A stretch of DNA of 64,000 nucleotides, from NCBI GenBank assembly GCA_033239125.1, contig BSWB01000003.1, forward strand, positions 105,668,320 through 105,732,319, given 5' to 3'. This DNA is from Fagopyrum homotropicum. Taxonomy: Eukaryota; Streptophyta; Magnoliopsida; Caryophyllales; Polygonaceae. This document shows, piece after piece, positions 11,266 through 24,212 of this stretch (positions are counted from its first letter, which is position 1; each line of letters opens with the position of its first letter). The notes beneath the pieces are model-generated. The model worked only from the letters and a program-made list of their open reading frames with translations. It was not told where the DNA came from and searched no databases. A program made the translations under genes and the position numbers.

Positions 11266-13421
11266 ATGAACTCTGTAGGTGATGTAGGATTTGCTCAAGA
11301 AAGATCCACATTTCGACCACCATTCTTCTGTGGCAGCAACTTTACCCATTGGTGAGCACTAATGCAAATGTTTGTTATTGATCAAGACATGGAACTATGG
11401 AGCATCATTCAAACTAGCCCTAAAATCCCAATCACCATGGTTGATGGAGTCTAAGTTGCAAAGAAGGAAGCGGACTTCACTCAAATCGACTTGGATAGTG
11501 ATTCAAAGAACTACAAGGCCATGAACTTGCTCTATTGTGGATTGAATGCAAATGAATTCAACCATGTCTCATCATGCAAGATCGCAAAAGAAATATGGGA
11601 CAAACTATTTGTCACGTACGATGGAACAAGTCAAGTCAAGGAGACAAAGATAAGCATCTTCCTCAGACAATATGAGCTATTCAAGATGAACTCAAGTGAG
11701 TCGGTCAAAGAGATGTTCACCCCATTCACCGAGATTGTGAACAACCTTGATTCACTTGGAAAGGTCTTCACAAATGAAGAAAAATTAAGGAAGGTTCTAA
11801 GGAGCTTACCTAAAGCTAAGTGGGGACCAAAAGTGACTGCGGTTGAAGAGGCTCAAAATCTCACAACGCTTCCTCTAGACGACCTTCTTGGAAAGCTAAT
11901 CACTCATGAAATGGTTCTTGGTGAAGAAGATGGAGAGCTCCCATCAAACTCAAAGAATCTTGCCTTAAGATCCATGAAGGATGATATACCATCAAAGGAG
12001 GAAGATAATGACGATGAAGATGAGGAAGATCCATTCGCCTTGATTTCAAGGGCTCTTGCTAAAATTCTTCAAATGAAGAAGCAACTCGCAAACAACAAGG
12101 TAGATGAACTATGTAAGGCTTGTACACAAGGTAAACAAACAAGAGGTTCATTCAAACCAAAGAAGGTTGTAAGTTCTTCTCGACCCATTGAACTTTTACA
12201 TATGGATTTATGTGGTCCTATGCGTGTCAAATCTCTAAAGGGTAAATAGTGCATCCTTGTCATTTTGGATGATTATTCTCGTTTTACATGGATCTCATTC
12301 TTGGGGGGAAAATTTGAAGCTTTGTTTGGGTTTTCAAAATTGTGTAAGGAGTTGCAAATTTTAAAAAACCTACGTATTTTTTCGATTAGAAGCGATCATG
12401 GTAGAGAATTTGATCAACTAAAGTTTGATTTGTTTTGTGCAAAATATGGTAATTCACACAAATTTTCAGCTCTTAGAACTCCTCAACAAAACGGGGTTGT
12501 GGAACGTAAGAACCGCACCCTAGAGGACATGTCTAGGACTATGCTTTTGGAAAATAGTTTGCCAAAAAGTTTTTGGGTTGAAGTTGTTAACACGGCTAAT
12601 TACATCTTGATTAGATATTTAATCCGCCCATATTTTGAAAGACTCCTTATGAACTCTTTAAAGGTAGAAAACCTAATATTTCCTATTTTAAAACCTTTGG
12701 AAGTACATGCTTTGTCCATAATAATCACAAAGACAACCTTGGTAAATTTGATGCACGTAGTGACGAAGCTATCTTCATTGGATATGCTTTAAATTGCAAA
12801 GTTTATCGTGTTTATAATAGACGTACCAAAATCGTTGAGGAAAGTATTCATGTTATATTTGATGAAAACAATGATGGTACGTTGAGTGAAACTTTTGCAG
12901 ATCTAAATTTGAAACAACATGGAGATCATAATTCTGATGGAGAAGAAGATCCTAAAGCCCAGGAAACGAATATGCAAGAAAAGATTCAAGATACCGGAGA
13001 ACAATCTCAAGACCTTGAAACGCATCTTCAAGACCTTGAAACGGAAAACTGCGATGCCAGAAGTCAGTTTCAAGGCCTTGAAACTCAACTTCAAGGCCTT
13101 GATAAAGGATCCAAAGGCAATACTCCAATAGTACCTGAATCTAGTCAAGCTAATGAGCCACAATCTTCAGGATCTGCTCCATCTTACAAAAGAAGAAAGT
13201 TTCAACATTCTTCATACCATCCACCAGAGAATATGATCTCAAATCCAAACGCAGGAGTTCAAACCAAATCTAGGGTTAACAACGTATGTGCTTTCAGTGT
13301 TCGTGTCTCTTATTGAGCCCAAGAACTATGTTCAAGCTCTTCAAGAACCGGATTGGATCATGGCCATACAAAATGAACTATATGAGTTCGAGAGAAACAA
13401 AGTTTGGACCCTCATGTCTAG
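11266..13421 (+). pseudogene. Copia gag fused by deletion to integrase core, broken
   Basis: The ATG at 11266 opens a gag frame with stops at 11353 and 11452. It then runs openly from 11491 through a typical copia gag (AKEIWDKLFVTYDGT, LRKVLRSLPKAKW, acidic EEDNDDEDEEDP). At about 12100 gag passes directly into integrase: ELCKACTQGKQTR then the core aspartate (LLHMDLCGPM), the second acidic site in IRSDHGREF and TPQQNGVVERKNRTLE. The gag zinc knuckle, the aspartic protease and the HHCC finger of integrase are therefore missing, which looks like an internal deletion of about 1 kb or more. A stop follows at 12247 and frameshifts near 12640 and 13300. The linker at 13000-13105 contains QDLET/QGLET repeats coded by palindromes. 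The frame is cut at 13421 by element C and resumes at 24213. Confidence 0.85.
13000..13106 (+). repeat. Coding repeat of TTTCAAGGCCTTGAAA palindromes
   Basis: Four or five copies of C-TCAAG-CCTTGAAAC (13005, 13027, 13068, 13090) code for QDLETHLQDLE and QGLETQLQGL. The perfect palindrome is at 13068-13083. The same palindrome recurs in the LTR and at 25661-25900. Confidence 0.8.
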
Positions 13422-16110
13422 TGTAATAACCGAAAATTTTAAGTTCCCGATAAATTGAAATTAACCAAAGTCCGATGCGACCATCGTAAATAAATAAATA
13501 AGTAAAATAAAACGAGAGTAGTTCGATCATTTTTGTGACCTAGATTCACATAAAATGATAAATTAAATGACCGGAAATAATTTAAGTACGTTAAAATAAG
13601 AATAATAATAAATTATAAAATACGGAATTTAATTCCGTATTTTTATAAATTTCCGCACGCAAATAACGAGTGACGTATCCGTTTTAATAGTCGCATAGCG
13701 GACCGGGTGTGGGCCACTACAAAGCCCAATTAGCAGCCCACTTAATTTTCCTAACCCTAATTAGAGTTAACCTAATCCTAATCCTAAAACTAACCTGCCG
13801 CTTACCTCGTTACGCTTTTCTGGATTGCAACGAATCGCTGCTTCTTCTCCCTCGCAACTCCGAAGCCGCAACCACCAGCAGGATCCCGCCTTCCACCGGA
13901 GGCGCCACCCCTGCCTCGCCGACCGCCCTCCGTCCGGTAAGACGCCGCCATCTCTTCTTTCGCCTTCCTCGCTTTCTGCACCTCCGGAACTCACCCCACT
14001 GCAACAGGCGGTCGAAGACACTGCCTCGCCTGTCCGTCCTCCAGCCAGACCGCCTCCACCGCGTGTCCTCCCTGTCGATCGCCAGACCCACCAGAACCCA
14101 GGTACGGCCGCCGCCTCTCCCTCCTCGCTGTTTCTTCTCCTTCGCGTGAACATCGGTAACCTTTGCGCTGCTCCTCTTCGGTCGACAGGAACCCAATCAC
14201 GTGGTTGCTTCCGACAGTCCCGGACACCACTAACGCCGACCGGAGCACCAGCCAGACTGCCATCCGCTTCCAGTCGGGCCGGTAAGGTCAGCCTTCTTCT
14301 TTCCGTCTCTCTTCTTTCCGGTTAATGGTTCGAATCCAAAGAAGTTAACTCTTCCGCCTCTGTTGATCGAAACTTACCCGCAGTTCCGACTTTCCGCAGC
14401 AGTAACATTAGACCACCAGGGCGCCGCCGGAACCTAGCCCATCGACGCCGGACTGCAGCCGGTAAGACTCCCTTCGGTCCTTCTTCCCTCCTGTTACCTA
14501 CGAATATAGTAACAAGTTTTTATACCTATATAATTAAAATAGGATACGTATATATTTGAGTTTGTATACGTATATATTAGAATTGGAATACGAATAGGAA
14601 CTTAGAATGAGTTGCTAGCATGCTATGAGAGTATCTACATATACATGTCTGTAAGTATACTGAGGGATACAAATATATATATATACATATGAGAATTTTA
14701 TGAGTATAGTACCATGTATACATGCATATATATATGTAAGAATTAGAAGCGGGAAGTTACGATGAAAATAAGTATCAGTTAGTATAGTGTACATAGGAGT
14801 TGTGTATGCCGGTTATATATAAATATACATAAATATATATTATTTAAAAAATAAAAGTATACGTATGAGTTGAGTGGTGAAATTATAAAGTATGTGAATT
14901 TATATATACATATATCTAAATACCTAGGAGTTACGGAATTATATAATTAGAAGGAAGGTTAATATGCACGAAAGTATATATATATATATATAGTTATATA
15001 GATATATATAAAATTAGATAATACCCGAGAATGAAGTAATGCGATTCCAGATGACGAGTAGACGAGATTAATTTTACAACCTTAGTAAACTGTTTGGAAA
15101 TAATCATAGATTAAGAAGGTGTCCCAAAAGAAATATTAGAGGTCAAGAAGTGACCCGGAGAATTATCTACACTAAGGGTAAAACGGTCTTTTACCGTATG
15201 AGAATCGTTCTTCCGTAATTCCTTCGCATGAGGTTGGACATAGAGATGTGATTTTGATACACATGCCTTCCTTGACAGGCGCTTGAGTTACCACGAGTAC
15301 GGACTATTTGAGGAGAGTTAGAGAGTTTTGACTCAGGTAAGTCCTTGCGACTTACTTAGCCAGTTTCTGAGTGTTAGTTGAATGATAGTAGTTGTGTGTG
15401 CTATTGCGTGATTTAATAATAATAACTTGCTAGGACGACTGTTATTATTACGTTTAAGGCCCAAGTGTATGTATAACGGGCCGTGACATCACTGCCCAGC
15501 TCTGACAGGAGACTGGGAGGTTCTCTATACCCAGACCATGCAGGTACAAGGTGAGATGCATCGGATCCATTCCTGATGGTTACACGGGGGCGGAGGCGAG
15601 GTTTGGGAATCCCTCGTGTCACAAAATAAGTATCACTAGAGTGAACGAGTAAATTAAAGCAAGATAATAAAACGGACTTGTTTGAAAGCATGCTGAGTGT
15701 TTATGTTTATCTGAGTGTGTTTGTGCTGCTATTATTCTGCTAATATTTAGATAACTAGCTAACGGTTCTTCTTGTTGTTGTTTTAGTTTTACCGCAGGTT
15801 AGATCAGCAGCTGAGTGATCCGGAAGTAGTGGTCAGCCGGGTCTCCGTACTCCTTAGAGCGGGGTTGGGGTTGTTTTGTCTTTCCTTTCTTTTGGTTAAG
15901 ACGGTTGTTCTTTTCTGTTGTCTAAGTACTTTAGGCTGCTAGACAGTGTTGCATTCATTACACAAAAAAAAATTGGTTTTTATGAATTTCGGTTTCTTTA
16001 TTTGTGTCTTGTTGCAAGATCCTAGTAATGTTGTTGTCAAACTGAGGTCGGGATCCATTGTGAGGTCCTAACCAGTAATATTCCGAGTTCTGAGAATTCG
16101 GGGTGTTACA
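13422..16110 (+). repeat. Element C 5' LTR
   Basis: This LTR is 2,689 bp, ending GTTACA just before the primer-binding site. Its first third is GC-rich and pyrimidine-rich with repeated CCGGTAAG modules (13934, 14279, 14458). The middle is AT-rich with many TATATA runs (14500-15010). The end carries AGGTAAGTCC and a block at 15480-15620. ORFs of 120-170 codons in the GC-rich part recur in the other LTR and are not genes. Confidence 0.95.
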
Positions 16111-16113
16111 ACG

Positions 16114-16125
16114 TGGTATCAGAGC
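16114..16125 (+). other. Element C primer-binding site (initiator tRNA-Met)
   Basis: TGGTATCAGAGC lies 3 bp after the 5' LTR. The following leader to 16386 is non-coding. Confidence 0.9.
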
Positions 16126-16386
16126 TCTAGGTTGGCAACAATGGCACTTGAAATCTTCTGAAAGACCGAATAAGTTTTAAGCAGAACCCGAAAAGGGATC
16201 TGAGTTTTAAAATAAAAAAGAAAATTTTTGGTTTTAAATGCATGCATAGTCTGGTTGGGAATAGAAAAGTATGGCTGACCACCACTACTACCGCGGATCT
16301 CAGTATGCTTAGTTGGACTTTAGGTTACTGTAGTTGGACTTTTGGACTTGCAGCTAGTAGTAATTATAGTTATTATTCTTGCGCAG

Positions 16387-19300
16387 ATGGCACGTACTAG
16401 AGCTACACTAGCTACTGGTCGAGGCAGAGGTCGTCCACCTCTTCCTCCAGCTGGACCAGGTAGGGGAGATAGGACCCTTACAGTTAGAGGACGCGGCCGT
16501 GGAGGTAGACCCCCACTAACCCGAGGTCAAGGTCGAGCTCCACGAGAGGATCTCCCAGCAGTGATCATGCCAGAGGTTGGAGTGGAGGAGGTAGCTGAGA
16601 GTGTTGGTCCTGAGGTCAGGAACGAGACCGTTGCTAGGTCTGGAGCACAGAGGGCACGATCGACAAAGTCAGGACGTATTTCCATTGGAGCGACTGAGTA
16701 CAGAGAGTACTGAGCCTACGTTGAGCATAGGGAGGAGGCTGCTAGGACAGAGAGACTTACCCAGGTACCACCAGTACCGGTTAGATCTGTCCAGGTGACA
16801 CAGGAAGCGCCTCAGGTGCCAGCTGTACCTGAGAGGAGAGTTGTGGCTGATAGAGCGCCTACTGGGACTAGAGCACCGAGGCCAGATGAGTGGTTGAAGG
16901 CTTTCAACTCTCAAAAGGTCCCCTCATATAATGGAGAGATAGGATTGGAGGTGGAGCACTGGATTGGGCAGGTAGAGACTGCGTTAGAGGCAATACGCTG
17001 CCCAGAGGATCGGTAGGTAGACTTGGTGCAGACCTGCTTCACTGGAGATGCTCATTCCTGGTGGCGGACCATGCGTAGTCGAGTCACCAGTTGGGAGTAG
17101 ATGAGGAGCATTGTTAGAGACAGATACTGCCCTGTTTCGTTGAGGAGAGAGAGATTCCAGGACTTCATTGAGGCTGGATTTGAGGACATTCCGATCGCTG
17201 CTGCCATCAAGAAGTTCCAGAAGGAACTGACACTGCTTGGACCAGCTGCACCTCCTGAGGAGCAGCATGTCTATCTTTTTTCACGGAGATTGAGAGAGAG
17301 TACCCGTTCCTATCTGACAGGATTTCGCTGTGAGACTCTGTCAGACTATCAGGATAGAGCATCTGCTTATGAGAGAGACAAACCAGTGTCGAGGAGAGCT
17401 GCTCAGTCAGACAGGCCGGATAAGCGGCAGAGGACAGGGTATGCTAGTGGTAGTTCAGGAGTAGCTGCTTTTGGACGGGGACAGACTCAGGGGCGACAGA
17501 GTCATACAACTACTGGTCAGACTTCAGCTGGTGGCTTGTAGTGCCACAACTGCAATAACTATGGGCATATCCGATCAAACTGCACAAAGCCAGCAGTGAC
17601 TTGCTTCCAGTGCGGTAAGATTGGACATAGAGCTGCCTTCTGCCGTCAGGGCAAGGCTCCATCTCAGCAGGGTTCTTCTCCTGCAGGCTTATCAGGGAGT
17701 GTACAGAGACCGCCACAGTACCGGACTCCTAGTCAGCAGCAGCAGTATAGAGCTCCTAGTCAGCAGCAGTCTTACCGGGCTCCAGGACACACACCACCAC
17801 AGAGTTCTATGCAGGGATCAGGTCGGGGCAGAGGACGTGGTAGTGTGACTGATACTAGAGGAGCTCAGGTGCGAGTGTTTGAGTTGAGAGATGCTGATCA
17901 GCCAGATGCACCGACTGCCACAGGTACGATCCAGATTCATGACTTACCTGTACGAGTTTTATTTGATACGGGTGGTACACACTCTTTCATATCTGATGCA
18001 TGCGTAGATAGGTTGTCCTTAGCTACTGTAGAGGGGATACCTTTTATGATAGGCTTACCTGATGGGAGTAAGGTAAGAGGGACTAGAGAGATCTTTGGAT
18101 AACCTGTTCGCATGGGAGATCGAGACTGGCTAGTCAATTTTCTAGTCATGCCCTTAGCTCATGAGGATGTCATTTTAGGGATAGACTGGATGAGGAAACA
18201 CGGAGCAGTCTTAGACATTGGTAGGAGGACATTGATCGTTGCCACGGAGGAGGGCTATAGGGTAATATTCCGAGGTTGGGACCTCGGAAAGTCAGGTACA
18301 GTTATCAGTGCAGTGAGAGCAGCGAGATTGATAGCACAGGGTTGCGAAGCCTTCTGGTGTTATGCCATGAAGGAAAGCAAGAGCCTGACTATAGAGGAGA
18401 TACCTGTTGCATGCGAGTTTGCAGAGGTATTCAGTGACGACCTGCCAGGACTACCCCCACAGAGGAGCGTTGATTTCAGCATTGACTTGGAGCCGGGCAC
18501 GAGACCTATCTCGAAGGCCCCGTACCGTATGGCACCTATAGAGCTGCTTGAGCTGAAGAAGCAGTTAGAGGAGCTAGCAGAGAAGGGTTTCATACACCCT
18601 AGCGTGTCTCCTTGGGGTGCACCAGTGTTGTTTGTGAAGAAGAAGGACGGATCGATGAGGCTGTGCATAGACTACAGAGAGCTGAACAAGGTGACCATCA
18701 AGAACAAGTACCCATTGCCACGCATAGATGACCTGTTGGACCAGTTGCATGGAGCGTCTGTGTTCTCGAGGATAGACTTGAGGTCAGGTTACCACCAGTT
18801 GAGGGTGAGGGATCAGGACATACCTAAGACGGCATTCCGGAATAGGTATGGTCATTATGAGTTCGTAGTGATGCCATTCGGGCTCACTAATGCACCAACG
18901 GTGTTCATGGAGTTGATGAATGGGATATTCATTGACTTCTTAAACCAGTTTGTAGTGGTCTTCATTGACGACATCCTAGTCTACTCTAGGAGTCGAGAGG
19001 AGCATACCGGGCACTTGAGGACAGTACTACAGATTTTACAGGATAGCCAGCTGTATGCTAAGCTATCCAAGTGTGAGTTTTGGATGTCAGAGGTGACTTT
19101 CTTAGGTCACGTGGTGACTGCTGAGGGTATTAAGGTCGATCCGGCGAAGATCGAGTCAGTATCTTCTTGGCAACCTCCTAAGAATGTTAAGGAGGTTCGC
19201 AGCTTTCTAGGTTTAGCAGGTTACTACCGCCGGTTTGTGGAAGGGTTCTCTTTGATTGCCCGACCACTTACTTGTCTTCTGAGGAAGACCACTCGGTTTG

Positions 19301-21318
19301 TCTGGTCTGAGCCGTGTCAGCAGAGTTTTGAGGAGCTGAAGAGGAGATTGACGTCCGCTCCGATTTTAGCATAGCCTGAGGGTATTGATGACTTTGTGGT
19401 ATACAGTGATGCATCCAAGCTGGGCATGGGGTGTGTTTTGATGCAGAGGGGTAGGGTCATAGCCTATGCCTCCCGACAGTTGAAGATGTATGAGGAGAAC
19501 TACCCCACACATGATCTAGAGTTGGCTGCAGTAGTCCATGCTCTTAAGATCTGGCGTCACTATCTCTATGGAGCGACATGTCAGATCTTTACAGACCACA
19601 AGAGTTTGAAGTACATATTCACTCAGAGAGAGTTGAATAACCGCCAGAGGCGGTGGTTAGAGTTGATCAAGGACTTCGACCTTGAGATCCTTTACCACCC
19701 CGGAAAGGCGAATGTGGTAGCTGATGCTTTGAGCCGGAAGACGCCTAGAGAGAGGGCGATAGCCCGGTTGACAGTACAGCCACAGTTGCAGAGGGACTTG
19801 GCTTGGTTGGAGATAGAGGTTCAGTTTCCCGATACTGATGGTCAGTTGTCTACCATGGAGTTACTTCCTGATCTGTTGGATGAGATCCGACAGAAGCAGG
19901 AGACTTGCCCTACTTTGATCAGGATCCGAGACAGGATGTCTCGAGATGAGGCCCCACAGTTTACTATTGGTGCACATGGAGTGATGAGACGTCAAGATCG
20001 CGTTTGTGTACCGTCAGACAGTGAGTTGAGACAGAGGATACTAGGTGAGGCTCATGCTACCCCATACTCAATACATCCTGGAGCGAGTAAGATGTACAAG
20101 GATGTGAGACGGTCCTTCTGGTGGGGTGGTTTGAAGCCCGATGTGACTCGATATGTAGCTCAGTGCGCGACCTGCCAACAGGTCAAGATTGAGCACCGTA
20201 GGTCTGGAGGAGAGCTCCACCCACTTCCAGTACCACAATGGAAGTGGGAGGATATATCTATGGATTTTGTCACTGGTTTGAGACTCAGCAGAGGATTTGA
20301 TGCTATTTGGGTAGTGGTAGACCGCCTGACGAAGACCGCACGTTTCATCCCGATTAAGGAAACGTGGCCGGTGAGTCGTCTGGCTGAGGAGTTCACCAGG
20401 CACATTGTGAGACTCCATGGGGTACCGAGGACTATAGTCTCTGACAGAGATGGACGTTTTACCTCGAGATTTTGGCAGCAGGTACATACTGCTTTGGGGA
20501 CAAGTCTCCACTTCACTACCGCCTATCATCCACAGACAGATGGACAGTCTGAGAGGACCATTCAGACCTTAGAGGACATGCTTCGGGCGTGTATACTAGA
20601 TTGGGGACAGGTATGGCCAGATCATCTTCCACTGGTAGAGTTTTCGTATAATAATAGCTGGCACACATATATTGGGATGGCTCCCTATGAGGCTTTGTAC
20701 GGGCAGAGATGTCGTACACCATTATGTTGGGATGAGCCTAGCAGAGTTGATGGAGTAGCTCCAGATCAGATACAGGACAACATCTCTCGGATTGCCCTAG
20801 TCCGAGAGCGAATGTTAGCAGCTCAGAGTCGTCAGAAGTCCTACGCCGACAAAAGGCGACGACCTTTGGAGTTTAGAGTGGGTGCACAGGTGTGGCTGAG
20901 AGTGTCACCTACGAGAGGAGTCAGACGTTTCGGCATTAAGGGGAAGCTGAGTCCCCGATATGTCGGACCTTTTGAGATCCTGGAGAGAGTTGGAGAGGTG
21001 GCCTACAGACTAGCATTACCGCCGAGACTAGAGAGTGTCCACCCGGTCTTTCATGTATCTCAGTTGAGAGAGTACATTCCGGATCCGAGACATGTCATCA
21101 GCCATGAGGATCTGATAGTGGAGCCTGACCATACATTTGTAGAGTATCCAGTAGCTGTCTTGGAGCGCAGTACCAGACGTCTGCGATCCAAGGAGATACC
21201 TATGCTGAGGATCCAGTGGTCTAGGAGAGGAGCGGATGAGGCCACTTGGGAGACTGAGGAGAGTATTAGACGTAACTATCCCGAGTTCTTTGCGGGGTTA
21301 GAGGTTACTTCTGTTTGA
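16387..21318 (+). pseudogene. Element C gag-pol polyprotein, one frame with six stops
   Basis: The frame starts at the ATG at 16387 and runs without any frameshift to the stop at 21316. It is interrupted only by stops at 16711, 17014, 17098, 17539, 18100 and 19372. Gag is 16387-17540. Two CCHC knuckles follow at about 17542-17645 (CHNCNNYGHIRSNC and CFQCGKIGHRAAFC). The protease has active site FDTGGTHSF near 17960. RT spans about 18400-19150 with the FIDDILVYSR catalytic motif near 18960. RNase H begins YSDASKLGMG near 19400. Integrase (about 20040-20750) has an HHCC finger ending CATCQQVK and a second aspartate in VSDRDGRF. The tail, EATWETEESIRRNYPEFF, is the chromodomain-like end typical of Tekay/Del. 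Dead as written, but structurally complete. Confidence 0.95.
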
Positions 21319-21512
21319 CGAGTTAGTACTCGGATGTTTGGTTGTTTGACCTTTCAGGTTTCCACTTTGTTTTGAGTGATTTTGTGTTACTTGTTTGTTT
21401 GATGCCTGAGTAGCTACTTGATAGAAAACGAATATGTCGAGAAAACTAAAATATACCGAAGAAAATGTGTGAACAAGGGAAATAATCTAAGTTTCGGGAC
21501 AAAACTTCTTTT

Positions 21513-21521
21513 AAGGGGGCA
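21513..21521 (+). other. Element C polypurine tract
   Basis: AAGGGGGCA lies directly before the 3' LTR. It is the expected plus-strand primer site. The 195 bp between pol and this tract contains no gene. Confidence 0.8.
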
Positions 21522-21525
21522 CTGA

Positions 21526-24212
21526 TGTAATAACCGAAAATTTTAAGTTCCCGATAAATTGAAATTAACCAAAGTCCGATGCGACCATCGTAAATAAATA
21601 AATAAGTAAAATAAAACGAGAGTAGTTCGATCATTTTTGTGACCTAGATTCACATAAAATGATAAATTAAATGACCGGAAATAATTTAAGTACGTTAAAA
21701 TAAGAATAATAATAAATTATAAAATACGGAATTTAATTCCGTATTTTTATAAATTTCCGCACGCAAATAACGAGTGACGTATCCGTTTTAATAGTCGCAT
21801 AGCGGACCGGGTGTGGGCCACTACAAAGCCCAATTAGCAGCCCACTTAATTTTCCTAACCCTAATTAGAGTTAACCTAATCCTAATCCTAAAACTAACCT
21901 GCCGCTTACCTCGTTACGCTTTTCTGGATTGCAACGAATCGCTGCTTCTTCTCCCTCGCAACTCCGAAGCCGCAACCACCAGCAGGATCCCGCCTTCAAC
22001 CGGAGGCGCCACCCCTGCCTCGCCGACCGCCCTCCATCCGGTAAGACGCTGCCATCTCTTCTTTCGCCTTCCTCGCTTTCTACACCTCCGGAACTCACCC
22101 CACTGCAACAGGCGGTCGAAGACACTGCCTCGCCTGTCCGTCCTCCAGCCAGACAGCCGCCACCGCGTGTCCTCCCTGTCGATCGCCAGACCCACCGGAA
22201 CCCAGGTACGGCCGCCGCCTCTCCCTCCTCGCTGTTTCTTCTCCTTCGCGTGAACATCGGTAACCTTTGCGCTGCTCCTCTTCGGTCGACAGGAACCCAA
22301 TCACGTGGTTGCTTCCGACAGTCCCGGACACCACTAATGCCGACCGGAGCACCAGCCAGACCGCCGTCCGCTTCCAGTCGGGCCGGTAAGGTCAGCCTTC
22401 TTCTTTCCGTCTCTCTTCTTTCCGGTTAATGGTTCGAATCCAAAGAAGTTAACTCTTCCGCCTCTGTTGATCGAAACTTACCCGCAGTTCCGACTTTCCG
22501 CAGCAGTAACATTAGACCACCAGGGCGCCGCCGGAACCCATCCCATCGACGCCGGACTGCAGCCGGTAAGACTTCCTTCGGTCCTTCTTCCCTCCTGTTA
22601 CCTACGAATATAGTAACGAGTTTTTATACCTATATAATTAAAACAAGATACGTATATATTTGAGTTTGTATACGTATATATTAGAATTGGAATACGAATA
22701 GGAACTTAGAATGAGTTGCTAGCATGCTATGAGAGTATCTACATATACATGTCTGTAAGTATACTGAGGGATACAAATATATATATATACATATGAGAAT
22801 TTTATGAGTATAGTACCATGTATACATGCATATATATATGTAAGAATTAGAAGCGGGAAGTTACGATGAAAATAAGTATCAGTTAGTATAGTGTACATAG
22901 GAGTTGTGTATGCCGGTTATATATAAATATACATAAATATATATTATTTAAAAAATAAAAGTATACGTATGAGTTGAGTGGTGAAATTATAAAGTATGTG
23001 AATTTATATATACATATATCTAAATACCTAGGAGTTACGGAATTATATAATTAGAAGGAAGGTTAATATGCACGAAAGTATATATATATATATAGTTATA
23101 TAGATATATATAAAATTAGATAATACCCGAGAATGAAGTAATGCGATTCCAGATGACGAGTAGACGAGATTAATTTTACAACCTTAGTAAACTGTTTGGA
23201 AATAATCATAGATTAAGAAGGTGTCCCAAAAGAAATATTAGAGGTCAAGAAGTGACCCGGAGAATTATCTACACTAAGGGTAAAACGGTCTTTTACCGTA
23301 TGAGAATCGTTCTTCCGTAATTCCTTCGCATGAGGTTGGACATAGAGATGTGATTTTGATACACATGCCTTCCTTGACAGGCGCTTGAGTTACCACGAGT
23401 ACGGACTATTTGAGGAGAGTTAGAGAGTTTTGACTCAGGTAAGTCCTTGCGACTTACTTAGCCAGTTTCTGAGTGTTAGTTGAATGATAGTAGTTGTGTG
23501 TGCTATTGCGTGATTTAATAATAATAACTTGCTAGGACGACTGTTATTATTACGTTTAAGGCCCAAGTGTATGTATAACGGGCCGTGACATCACTGCCCA
23601 GCTCTGACAAGAGACTGGGAGGTTCTCTATACCCAGACCATGCAGGTACAAGGTGAGATGCATCGGATCCATTCCTGATGGTTACACGGGGGCGGAGGCG
23701 AGGTTTGGGAATCCCTCGTGTCACAAAATAAGTATCACTAGAGTGAACGAGTAAATTAAAGCAAGATAATAAAACGGACTTGTTTGAAAGCATGCTGAGT
23801 GTTTATGTTTATCTGAGTGTGTTTGTGCTGCTATTATTCTGCTAATATTTAGATAACTAGCTAACGGTTCTTCTTGTTGTTGTTTTAGTTTTACCGCAGG
23901 TTAGATCAGCAGCTGAGTGATCCGGAAGTAGTGGGCAGCCGGGTCTCCGTACTCCTTAGAGCGGGGTTGGGGTTGTTTTGTCTTTCCTTTCTTTTGGTTA
24001 AGACGGTTGTTCTTTTCTGTTGTCTAAGTACTTTAGGCTGCTAGACAGTGTTGCATTCATTACACAAAAAAAAATTGGTTTTTATGAATTTCGGTTTCTT
24101 TATTTGTGTCTTGTTGCAAGATCCTAGTAATGTTGTTGTCAAACTGAGGTCGGGACCCATTGTGAGGTCCTAACCAGTAATATTCCGAGTTCTGAGAATT
24201 CGGGGTGTTACA
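21526..24212 (+). repeat. Element C 3' LTR
   Basis: This LTR is 2,687 bp and nearly identical to 13422-16110. Differences cluster in the GC-rich part (for example 22036, 22153, 22338) with a few in the AT-rich part. It ends at the TCTAG duplication. Confidence 0.95.

Larger units (their letters stand above)
13422..24212 (+). mobile_element. Element C: full-length Ty3 chromovirus-like (Tekay/Del type) retrotransposon
   Basis: The element is bounded by a 5-bp target duplication TCTAG (13417-13421 and 24213-24217). LTRs start TGTAATAACC and end GGGGTGTTACA. Total length is 10,791 bp. It lies in the sense orientation inside the copia pol frame. The order is gag, two zinc knuckles, protease, RT, RNase H, integrase and a C-terminal chromodomain-like segment, as in Tekay/Del elements. 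The two LTRs differ at roughly 20 positions in 2.69 kb by eye, making C the youngest insertion here. Confidence 0.95.

Noticed and set aside
13751..13800. CCCTAA-like telomeric words in element C's LTR
   Set aside because: Degenerate CCTAA words with irregular spacing, repeated only because the LTR is duplicated; not an interstitial telomere array.
13709..14325. Overlapping ORFs of 128-166 codons on both strands
   Set aside because: They lie in the GC-rich part of element C's LTR and recur at 21813-22429. Composition explains the open frames and no domain is visible.
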